NCBI GenBank assembly: GCA_002068325.1
Contig: MVZH01000006.1
Coordinates: forward strand, 1 to 45,454
DNA length: 45,454 nt
Source of the DNA: Lentisphaerae bacterium ADurb.BinA184
GTDB lineage: Bacteria; Verrucomicrobiota; Lentisphaeria; Oligosphaerales; MVZH01
Direction: 5' to 3'
Shown here: positions 8,310-15,600 of the stretch, piece by piece
Position numbering within the stretch: position 1 is the first letter of the stretch
How the letters are laid out: every line of letters begins with the position of its first letter
The notes under the pieces: model-generated
What the model was told of the DNA's origin: nothing
Seen by the model: the letters and a program-made list of their open reading frames with translations, nothing else
The model's database searches: none
Made by a program: the position numbers and the translations under genes

Positions 8310-8545
8310 TCGTGCCCTCCCTTGGTTGCGTTCTGTTTGCGTCGAGGTGTGATCCAACCCGTCTTGTGATCGGTTCCCGATGCACCTCCTTTCCGCCACG
8401 GGTACCGTGGCATCTGCATTCAGCGGCCCCAAGGCCTGCCCGGCGTCCCTGGGGAGTGCCCGCCGGGCGCGGGGTACGCCCGCCGCCGTCACGTCGGGCG
8501 GTCGGACGCCGCCAGGCAGGATCAGGGTTTTCGTACTACTACCAA
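8310..8545 (-). promoter_or_regulatory. Long structured 5' leader of the second PEP-CTERM mRNA
   Basis: About 235 transcribed bases precede the start codon. The leader contains a perfect Shine-Dalgarno AAAGGAGGTG (8392 down to 8383) not followed by a suitable start codon. Further on, TTGGATCACACCTC (8357-8344) resembles the 3' end of 16S rRNA. GAGGTG (8388-8383) can pair with CACCTC (8349-8344), enclosing a small stem-loop ATCGG/CCGAT (8381-8369). No known riboswitch class was recognised. Confidence 0.4.
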
Positions 8546-8550
8546 CTAAT

Positions 8551-8579
8551 ACGTTACACCCCCAATCCAGCGTTGTCAA
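8551..8579 (-). promoter_or_regulatory. Sigma70-type promoter of the second PEP-CTERM gene
   Basis: On the minus strand TTGACA (8579-8574), a 17-base spacer and TAACGT (8556-8551) form a near-consensus promoter. It points towards the PEP-CTERM gene that starts at 8309. Confidence 0.7.
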
Positions 8580-8742
8580 GCGGCACGGGCAAGGTGGCAC
8601 GATGAGGCGATGGGAGAGCACGGCGCAGGCGGACCCGGCCGGTCATGTCCGGAAGCGGAGTGCGCGGGCCGACCCGACCCGCCGGGCTTGCCGCGGGGGC
8701 GTAGGAGGTAAGCCGTGGAGCGTGCGCCGCCGGCGGGCCATC

Positions 8743-8760
8743 GTCGAGTGAAGACTCGAC
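8743..8760 (-). terminator. Hairpin downstream of asd
   Basis: A perfect 7-bp stem GTCGAGT/ACTCGAC with a 4-base loop lies 24 bases beyond the asd stop codon. It lacks a T-run, so it may only stabilise the 3' end. The rest of the spacer between 8580 and 8783 shows nothing else. Confidence 0.4.
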
Positions 8761-8783
8761 CGGGCGTCGGCGCGGGCCGTCGT

Positions 8784-9914
8784 TCAGCCCCGTGCGGCCA
8801 CGAAGTCGAGGACGATGCGCAGCATGCGCCGCACCGGCTCCGCAGCGCCCCACAGGAGCTGGTCGCCGACGGTGAAGGCGCCCAGGTACTTGGGCCCCAT
8901 CTTCAGCTTGTGCAGGCGTCCGACGGGCACGTCAAGCGTCCCCGAGACCGCCGCGGGGGACAGGCGGCGGAGGGTCTCTTCCTTGGTGTTCGGAATCACC
9001 TTCACCCACGGGTTGCCGGCGGTGATGAACTGGGTCAGATCGTCGAGCGGCACGTCCTTCTTCAGCTTGACGCACAGGCCCTGGCTGTGGCAACGCATCG
9101 CGCCCACCCGCACGCAGATGCCATCAACGGGGATGAGCTTCTTCGTGCCCAGGATCTTGTTCGCCTCGGCGCAGCCCTTCCACTCCTCGCGGGTCTGGCC
9201 GTCCTCGACCGCCTTGTCGATCCATGGGATCAGGCTGCCGGCCAGCGGCGCCCCGAACTCGGCCGTCGGCACCGCGTCGGAACGCAGGCAGGCCGCCACC
9301 CTCCGGTCAATGTCCAATATGGAGGACGCCGGATCCTTCAGCAGGCCGCCGGGGGCCGCCGCGACGATCCCCATCTGCGCCAGCAGCTCGCGCATGTTCT
9401 TCGCCCCGGCCCCGGATGCGGCCTGGTACGTCATCGCCGTCACCCACTCGACCAGCCGTTGCTCGAACAGGCCGTCGAGGGCCATCAGCATCAGGCTGAC
9501 CGTGCAGTTGCCGCCGATGTAGTCCTTGACCCCCGCCTTCAGCGCCCGGTTAATGACCGCCCGGTTGACCGGGTCGAGGATGATGACCGCGTCCGGCTCC
9601 ATGCGCAGGGCCGACGCCGCGTCAATCCAGTACCCCTTCCACCCGCCGGCGCGAAGCCTGGGATAGACCTCCTTGGTGTAGTCACCGCCCTGACAGGTGA
9701 CGATGATGTCCAGCCCCGACAGTGCCCCCACGTCGTGCGCGTCCCTCAGCGGCTGTGCCCCGCCGCCGATGTCCGGGCCCAGGCCACCCGCCTGCGATGT
9801 CGAGAAGAAGACCGACTCGAAACCGTGGAAATCCTTCTCGGCCAGCATCCGCTCCATGAGGACGCTTCCGACCATGCCCCGCCAACCGACAAAGCCCACC
9901 CGAATGCCAGCCAT
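8784..9914 (-). CDS. asd: Aspartate-semialdehyde dehydrogenase
   Basis: 376 residues, the length of the E. coli-type enzyme. It reduces aspartyl phosphate to aspartate semialdehyde with NADPH, in the cytoplasm, on the way to lysine, diaminopimelate, threonine and methionine. The nucleotide-binding loop [10 protein letters not shown] is at residues 7-16. The active-site cysteine is Cys137 in GGNCTVSLM, and the catalytic histidine is His276 in [10 protein letters not shown], with the conserved Arg269. ATG 9914 is preceded by AGGA at a normal distance. Upstream lie a TATAGT -10 box and a hairpin in the leader. The gene is monocistronic; the next minus-strand gene upstream belongs to the sigma-factor operon. 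Confidence 0.95.
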   Translation of the reverse strand: MAGIRVGFVGWRGMVGSVLMERMLAEKDFHGFESVFFSTSQAGGLGPDIGGGAQPLRDAHDVGALSGLDIIVTCQGGDYTKEVYPRLRAGGWKGYWIDAASALRMEPDAVIILDPVNRAVINRALKAGVKDYIGGNCTVSLMLMALDGLFEQRLVEWVTAMTYQAASGAGAKNMRELLAQMGIVAAAPGGLLKDPASSILDIDRRVAACLRSDAVPTAEFGAPLAGSLIPWIDKAVEDGQTREEWKGCAEANKILGTKKLIPVDGICVRVGAMRCHSQGLCVKLKKDVPLDDLTQFITAGNPWVKVIPNTKEETLRRLSPAAVSGTLDVPVGRLHKLKMGPKYLGAFTVGDQLLWGAAEPVRRMLRIVLDFVAARG

Positions 9915-9956
9915 GGTTTCCTGCCGTGCTCCGTCTGCTGTCTATCCGCTGCCAGC

Positions 9957-9979
9957 CCTGCACACGTGTCCCGTGCAGG
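9957..9979 (-). promoter_or_regulatory. Hairpin in the asd 5' leader
   Basis: CCTGCAC (9979-9973) pairs with GTGCAGG (9963-9957) across a 9-base loop, between the putative promoter and the asd start. It is too simple to assign to a known riboswitch, such as the lysine class. Confidence 0.35.
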
Positions 9980-9992
9980 CGTATTCCCGCGT

Positions 9993-10020
9993 ACTATAGC
10001 CGGTCGGCCCCCGACGTCTA
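9993..10020 (-). promoter_or_regulatory. Putative asd promoter
   Basis: TATAGT (9998-9993) is a good -10 box. Sixteen bases upstream stands TAGACG, matching four of six bases of the -35 consensus. The predicted leader is about 70 bases. Confidence 0.5.
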
Positions 10021-10056
10021 CACGGCGCGGTGGGCCGGGCCGGACGCCGGAGCGCG

Positions 10057-10095
10057 GCGAGTTCGCGAAAACGCCGGGGGCTTTGCGAACTCCGC
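10057..10095. repeat. Palindromic repeat, GAGTTCGC type
   Basis: Arms GCGAGTTCGCGAAAACGCC and GGCTTTGCGAACTCCGC (10079-10095) form an imperfect inverted repeat just downstream of the anti-sigma gene. It belongs to the same family as the perfect hairpin at 12520-12553, and its right arm matches the short palindrome found inside the giant gene. Confidence 0.6.
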
Positions 10096-10148
10096 ACTCC
10101 GGTCTTCGCGTCGCCGCGGGCGCGGCAGGGGGGGGGCGCAGGCGGGCG

Positions 10149-10712
10149 TCAGGGGGCCGGGACGGCCTGCCCCCCCGGCAGAGGGGATGCGCAGTCCGCC
10201 AGGAAGGCCACCGCGCGGCGCGCGTCGGCGGCGATGGCCTGCCACTCTTCGTCGTACGGTGTACTGACGACCTGGCCGGCACAGTCTGCAGGTGCGGTAA
10301 GGGCTGCCAGCGGCGATGGCCAGGCCTGCGCCGGTGCGGGCAGGGGGCCGCCCCCGGACGTCGGGTCGCGGGGGCGGTCGTCGGGGAGCACCAGAAGCAG
10401 CAGGGTCCCGAGGCCGGCGACGACCACAGCCGTAGCGGCCCAGGCGAGGCCAGGAAGCGGGCGGCGGAGACTGGACGGCGCGTGGCCGGCTGCCTGGACA
10501 TCCGCCAAGATCCGGGCCCGCAAGGCCGGCGACAACGCGGGGACAGGCTCGGCCTCTGAACGCGTCGGCCATTGCCGGTCGAGAGCCTGCTGGGCCGCGA
10601 GGAACTCCCCGCACGGCGGGCACTTCTCAAGGTGCCGGCGGGTCCGCAGGCCAAGCGGGCGGTTTGTGTCCAGGCAAGCGGTGATGTGCCAGCGGTGGAT
10701 GAAGCAAGTCAT
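10149..10712 (-). CDS. Anti-sigma factor with zinc-binding motif
   Basis: 187 residues from ATG 10712; GTG 10718 is an alternative that overlaps the sigma stop codon, but GGGAG is better spaced for the ATG. The N-terminal domain carries the ZAS-type motif H27-x3-C31-x2-C34, with Cys13 as a possible fourth ligand. One transmembrane helix follows at about 89-109, then an Ala/Pro-rich region of about 78 residues, presumably outside the membrane. Such proteins hold the cognate ECF sigma factor inactive at the inner membrane until a signal arrives. The gene follows its sigma factor directly, as is usual. The outer part has no recognised sensor domain. Confidence 0.8.
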   Translation of the reverse strand: MTCFIHRWHITACLDTNRPLGLRTRRHLEKCPPCGEFLAAQQALDRQWPTRSEAEPVPALSPALRARILADVQAAGHAPSSLRRPLPGLAWAATAVVVAGLGTLLLLVLPDDRPRDPTSGGGPLPAPAQAWPSPLAALTAPADCAGQVVSTPYDEEWQAIAADARRAVAFLADCASPLPGGQAVPAP

Positions 10713-10714
10713 CT

Positions 10715-11314
10715 TCACGTCTCCCTGCAGTCGAGGGCGCCCCGTGTCCCGACCGCGGTGTCGGTTCCCTGGGCTTCCCGCCAGGCGCGCGCGAGCCGTG
10801 CGCGAGCCCGATGAAGCAGAACCTTGACGTAGATCTTTGACAGGCCCGTCGCGCGGGCGGTCTCCGCCAGGCTGAGGCCCTCAGCGTAGCGCAGTACCAG
10901 GACATGATGCTGGTTCTCCGACAGGCAACGGCTGGCGGTCTTCCAGAGCATCTCGCGTTGTTCCAGATCCATGACCTGGCGTCCCGGGTCTTGCTCATCC
11001 GCGGGTTCGCGGGGGTCGGGCGGACTTTCGACCGGGGCCTGTCGCAGATGGCTGATGGCCAGGCGGGCCGCAATGGTGTAAATCCAGCCCGCGAACCGCC
11101 GGCGCGTGTCAAAACGCCCGATCTGACGGTAGGCGCGCACAAAGGTGGCCTGAGTCAAGTCCTCAGCGGCGTGATAGTCCCGGACTCGGCGGCGCAGATA
11201 GCCGTGGATGCGACCGCCGTAGCGATCGATTAGGATCTCGAACGCGGCGGAGTCGCCGCCCTGCACGCGCTGCGCGAGGGCTTCGTCCGACGGGGTTGTG
11301 GCTATTTCCGGCAC
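10715..11314 (-). CDS. ECF-type RNA polymerase sigma factor
   Basis: 199 residues. Region 2 spans about 25-95, with the FEILIDRYGGRI, YHAAEDLTQATFVRAY and RFAGWIYTIAARLAISHLR segments that bind core polymerase and the -10 element. Region 4 spans about 125-180, with LSENQHHVLVLRYAEGLSLAETARATG and the helix-turn-helix KIYVKVLLHRARARL that reads the -35 element. The start is GTG 11314, ten bases after the preceding gene's stop. The Shine-Dalgarno is weak, so translation may be coupled to that gene. It is followed without a gap by the anti-sigma gene. The likely target includes its own operon (see the promoter at 12339-12366). Confidence 0.9.
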   Translation of the reverse strand: MPEIATTPSDEALAQRVQGGDSAAFEILIDRYGGRIHGYLRRRVRDYHAAEDLTQATFVRAYRQIGRFDTRRRFAGWIYTIAARLAISHLRQAPVESPPDPREPADEQDPGRQVMDLEQREMLWKTASRCLSENQHHVLVLRYAEGLSLAETARATGLSKIYVKVLLHRARARLARAWREAQGTDTAVGTRGALDCRET

Positions 11315-11324
11315 CCGTCAGCGC

Positions 11325-12266
11325 TCACTTCGTTCCCATTGTGCCCTCAAGGCCGCGGGCTTTCTCGCGGGCGTCAATCAGTTCCACGGCGTCCTTGACC
11401 GGGTAGTCTGCCGAAACCTGCACCGACCGCCCGTCCTGCGTCACCCGGATTCCTTGGCAGAAGCCCGGCACCCAGGCTTTCGCGGGATCTTTGGCGGCCG
11501 CCAGGCTGCCCATGGCGATCAGGCCCTGCGCAACCTGGTTCAGCTGTGTGGCCACTTCCGGCGAATCGGCGCTCAGCGCCACCCGGACCTTGAGCAGGCC
11601 GTCACTCTCGTCAACCGAAAGGGCCAGACTCTCCGCCTGGCGCAGAATCGCCGCCTGTGCGTCGAGTTCCCCCATGTGGGCGAGGTCGGCGGTGGCCGCG
11701 AACAGGGCCCCGCGGTCTGGAACGGCAGCCCACAGGGCATCCGCGGCGGCAGGCCGGGCGCCGGCCAGTGTCTCCAGGCACTCGCCCACGCGTTCTTGGC
11801 TCTGGCCGCAGACGATGGTTCTGTCATCGAGGAAGGCACCCCAGGCCATCTTCTGCTTCCTCTCGTCCTGGAATCGGTAAAGGGTCCAGTTGTGGTGTGG
11901 CACTTCCTGGTAAGCCGGTCCGGCCTCGAGCAGGGCGGTGAGGGCGGCCCGGTCAAAGTCGGCGCGCAGCACGAGCACCGCATTCTCCTCGCCCTGACCG
12001 TGTCCGGACAGGGTCATCGAGTGGAAATCGGTTCGCGGATCCATCTGGAACAGGTTCTGGATGACCTGCATGCGGGCCGCCGCCTGCCCCCTCGATGTGC
12101 CGGCGATCAGCCTCTTCCCGATCTCGGTCGTGCGCAGCCGGTCAAAATCGATGTGGGCGACCCATGAACTGCCCTGCGGCACGGCCGTCGGCTCGAAGGG
12201 GCCGGCCACGACCAGGGCGGCAGAGAGCCAGGCACAGATGACAATGGCGCAGAGGGGAATCTTCAT
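11325..12266 (-). CDS. Secreted protein of unknown function, first gene of the sigma operon
   Basis: 313 residues. The signal peptide covers about residues 1-22 (MKIPLCAIVICAWLSAALVVAG). The mature part starts with a segment around WVAHIDFDRLRTTEIG and looks like a mixed alpha/beta protein with internal duplication (VLVLRADFDRAALTALL and, later, ALFAATADLAHMGELDAQ). I do not recognise the family with confidence; it recalls periplasmic DUF3352-like proteins. GGAGA lies about seven bases before ATG 12266. The gene is separated from the sigma factor by only ten bases, so the three genes probably form one transcript. It could sense or be the output of the ECF pathway; this is inference. Confidence 0.75.
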   Translation of the reverse strand: MKIPLCAIVICAWLSAALVVAGPFEPTAVPQGSSWVAHIDFDRLRTTEIGKRLIAGTSRGQAAARMQVIQNLFQMDPRTDFHSMTLSGHGQGEENAVLVLRADFDRAALTALLEAGPAYQEVPHHNWTLYRFQDERKQKMAWGAFLDDRTIVCGQSQERVGECLETLAGARPAAADALWAAVPDRGALFAATADLAHMGELDAQAAILRQAESLALSVDESDGLLKVRVALSADSPEVATQLNQVAQGLIAMGSLAAAKDPAKAWVPGFCQGIRVTQDGRSVQVSADYPVKDAVELIDAREKARGLEGTMGTK

Positions 12267-12338
12267 GGGCGTCTCTCCAGCGGACTTACGAACGTCGGCG
12301 AAAGGGTCGGCCTTCCGGGTTCCGCGTTCTTACCGGGT

Positions 12339-12366
12339 ATTACGCACGTCACCACGGAAAGGTTAC
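12339..12366 (-). promoter_or_regulatory. ECF-type promoter of the sigma operon
   Basis: On the minus strand GTAACC (12366-12361), a 16-base spacer and CGTAAT (12344-12339) follow the pattern of ECF promoters (AAC-containing -35, CGT-containing -10), about 70 bases before ATG 12266. It suggests that the encoded sigma factor drives its own operon. Confidence 0.5.
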
Positions 12367-12600
12367 AGCCCCGGCGGACGGCCTCTGTCTACACACCCGG
12401 CAGGCGGCATCCCCGAGGCCGGGGACGACTACGCTGACGCGTGACGACGACAAGACGGTTGCCATGCCCACGCGGCCAGTTCGTGAAAACACGCCACGTA
12501 GACACGCCCCGGGCGCTGCGAGTTCGTGAAAACGCCCGCGTTTTCACGAACTCGTGGACGGGGAGGGGCCATGCATGTGCAACGGGGTGGTGTCGGCGGC
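12367..12600. other. Spacer between the giant gene and the sigma operon
   Basis: The spacer holds a half-copy (12479-12497) and a complete copy (12520-12553) of a palindromic repeat. No immunity-type or other small gene could be supported between the stop codon of the giant gene and the operon promoter. Confidence 0.5.
12520..12553. repeat. Perfect 16-bp palindrome downstream of the giant gene
   Basis: GAGTTCGTGAAAACGC (12520-12535) and its exact reverse complement (12538-12553) are separated by two bases. The hairpin lies 48 bases past the giant gene's stop codon, so it may act as a 3'-end stabiliser or weak terminator, but no T-run follows. The same core (AGTTCGTGAAAAC) recurs at 12479-12491, and a diverged relative lies at 10057-10095. 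Confidence 0.7.
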
Positions 12601-15600
12601 TCAGCGGTCGAGGAGGCGCGCGAGGGCGAGTGGATCCTCGTCGTCGAGGGCGTGGGGACGGGCGAATCGGAGTTCGTCCAAGGGGTTGTGCGAGCTCGAT
12701 TCGCGCGTGCTGGTGAGGCGAGGGGCTGGAGCGGCGACGGCGGATGCGTCGGACCGATCGGCCCGATCCGCCAGATCCGACCGATCCGCCAGATCCGCCA
12801 GATCCGACCGATCCGCCAGATCCGCCCGATCCGCCCGAGAGACCGTTCGCGTCTCGGCGGTCAATGCCGGCGTTGCCGTCACCGTTGCCAGGGTTGCGTC
12901 GCGCGGGCCGCGCGGGCCCAGGTCGAGGGGCTGGGCGGCGTCGGCGTAGATCCAGTAGGCGCGGCCGCGTTCGAGGGCGGCGCCTTCGGGGACCGGCATC
13001 TGGGCCTGCCAGCCGGCGTCCCAAGAGAAGACGCTTCCGAGCAGCTCGCGTCCGCTGTCCAGGACGGTGTCGGCGAGCGGGCCGAGGAAGTTCCAGCCGC
13101 TCTCGATGGCGACTGTGCCGTCGCGGCGCTCCTCGCCGGTCAGGGTGGTCTGCACATCGTGGTTGCCGGCGAGGCAGACCCAATACCCGGTCTGGGCCTC
13201 GATGGTGGTGACGCGCTCGTACTTGCCGTCCACCATCTTCCACACCGGGCCGGCCAGCGCCACACCGTCGAACACCTCCTCGACGGCGTTTTCGTACGGC
13301 ACGAACGGCAGCGAGAAGGCGTTCCAGCCGGGTTTGAGATCGAGCGTGACGGCGTCGCGGTTGACGAAGCTCACGGCGCCCACGCGCGCCTGGCTGCCGC
13401 CGTCGCCCATCGAGACCAAGTCGAAGAACAGCGTCATCAGCGTCTCGTCGGGAATCTGATGCACCGGCACCGAGACCGCGATCTCGCCGTCCAGCGGGAT
13501 GACGTCGCCGGAGGCCACTTCGTCGCGGCCGATGGATACCACCACGCCCGGCGCAAAGTAGATGTGCCCGTCGGGCTGGATGTTGACGATGGCGTCGGTG
13601 CCGTCGAGGCCAGAGACGTTGCTGAAGAGCGACTCGCCGACGGCGGTGCGCAGCAGCGCGACCTCGATGGCGTCGGTCGGCTGTCCCTCACGGCCGGCGG
13701 CGAACGAGACGCCGCTGACCGTGAACAGCATCCGCGACTTGCCCGCTGGCAGCTTGAACGTCTGCGAGAGATCACTCAGCAGCAGGCCGCCCTCCAGCAG
13801 GGTCGCCGCGCCGTCGGCGACCCCGACGTCGCCGAACGTGCGCCAGCCAAAGTCCGCCGACTGCGGGTCAGAGTTTGCGAAGTCCGCATTCTGTACACCC
13901 GTGACCGGGGCGACCGAGTCCTCCGCCATCGCCTCGGCGAACATGACAAAGCCGACCGTGCCGGCGCGCTGGAAGGCGGTGCCGCTGCCGCCCGACCAGA
14001 CCGCGGCCAGGCCATTTTCTGCGGAGTCCGCAACTCCGCGCCACACCGCTTCGAGGATGCGGAGGTTCGCGGCGCTCGGCAGTTTCCGCACGCCCGGCCG
14101 CAGGGTCATGTTCATGAGGTCGTTGGGGAAGGCCGTGCTGTCGAGGTGGTCGCCGTCGGCGGTCAAGGCGGCGCGGAAGTCGCCATCGAGGAAATACGAC
14201 GGATCCGTCAGATCGGACGGATCGGTCGGATCCGTCGGATCGGTCTGCACATACCCCGCAAACGTCCCGGCCTGGCTGGTGAAGCCGAGCAGGTGCCCGA
14301 TCTCGTGGGCCAGCACGGTCAGCAGGTCGTACTTGCCCGCCGCCTCGCCCGCCGTCGCTTGCCAAGCATTCCCGCCCAGCGTCGTTGCGAACTCCGCATT
14401 GTCCAGCGGCGTCGCATCGATGTACCACCCCGCGCCGTTGGCGTCGAGGTCCAGCGTGAGGTGGGCTTCGAGGGGTTGGCCATCCACTGTGGCCGCGGTG
14501 ACCCAGGCTTCACTCAGTTCGCCGCCCGGCAGGTCGGTCACGTGGCAGGCTACGGTCAGATTGGCGGCTGGCCAGAGAGAACTCAGCCACAGTTGGGCGA
14601 GGCCGGCGACTGTGGCGTCCATGCTGCCGCCGATGCCGGAGACGAGTGCGGTGCCAGTCGTGGACGCGGTGGTGGACAACTCTGTCTCCCCCTGGTGTGA
14701 GCCAGAGGTGACGGCGGCTTCCACCTGCAGATGTGATGGCGTGGGCTGCAGCGAGGCCAGGGACATGGAGGTCGAGTCAACGGTGGGCGTGAAGACGGGA
14801 AGCAGGCTGAGGGCGGGGGGATCGGGCACGAAGGAGGAGACGTCACTGGTGAACTGGACGGAGGCCTTGACCTGTTCGCCGCCCACAATGATACCCGGCT
14901 GGGAGCGGGCGACGTTTTGCAGCCATGGATAGCCGGCGCCCTTGATGTGCAGCAGCGCGCCGCGGACATCGCGCGCATCGCGGTATATGAGCTGACCGTT
15001 GACAACGCGCGGCATGACATCGATCCCGCTGATCCGGGTGGCGTATTCGGCATACATGCGGGGGGCACGCTCGATCGAGCGCTCGATCTGCCTGGCCGCC
15101 GGGATCACGTTCAGGTTGCGGTCGAGATTCATCACCTCCCGTCCCCATTCGAAGTTGCCGTTCCGGACATCCTTCCTGGCGACCACGTCGTAGTGCCAAT
15201 GGTAGGGGGCGGCCTCGTCCGCATAGCCTTTCGGGACGGGGCGGTCCTTGAAGCCCACGGGGCTCGGGTCGTTGCGGATGTTCGCCGGGTCGTCGAGGCC
15301 CAAATCCTTCATGTAGATTCGCCCGCCGGGCCGGCTGCCCTTCCAGTCGGAGTCGGCAGTGTGCTTGAAACCGGCCGCGAACATCGCCTGTTCGCCCTCC
15401 CACCGCGTCTTGCCGAAGAGATCCCCGACCTCCCCATAGGCGCGGCGGGCGGCAGCGTAGACTCTGAACTGCACCTCGTTCCAGACCCGCTCGGGCCGTC
15501 CGCCTATGAGGAATGTTGACGGTGTTCCCCAGTTGGAGTCCGGGGATGGAGTGCCGGGGCCGGCGCCGGTCTTGCCCGGCGGCGGCTTGGCGCCGGCCGT

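Noticed and set aside
12526..14700. Long plus-strand open frame antisense to the end of the giant gene
   Set aside because: It mirrors the codon bias of the minus-strand gene, has Arg/Gly/Ala-heavy low-information sequence, no ribosome site and no recognisable domain.
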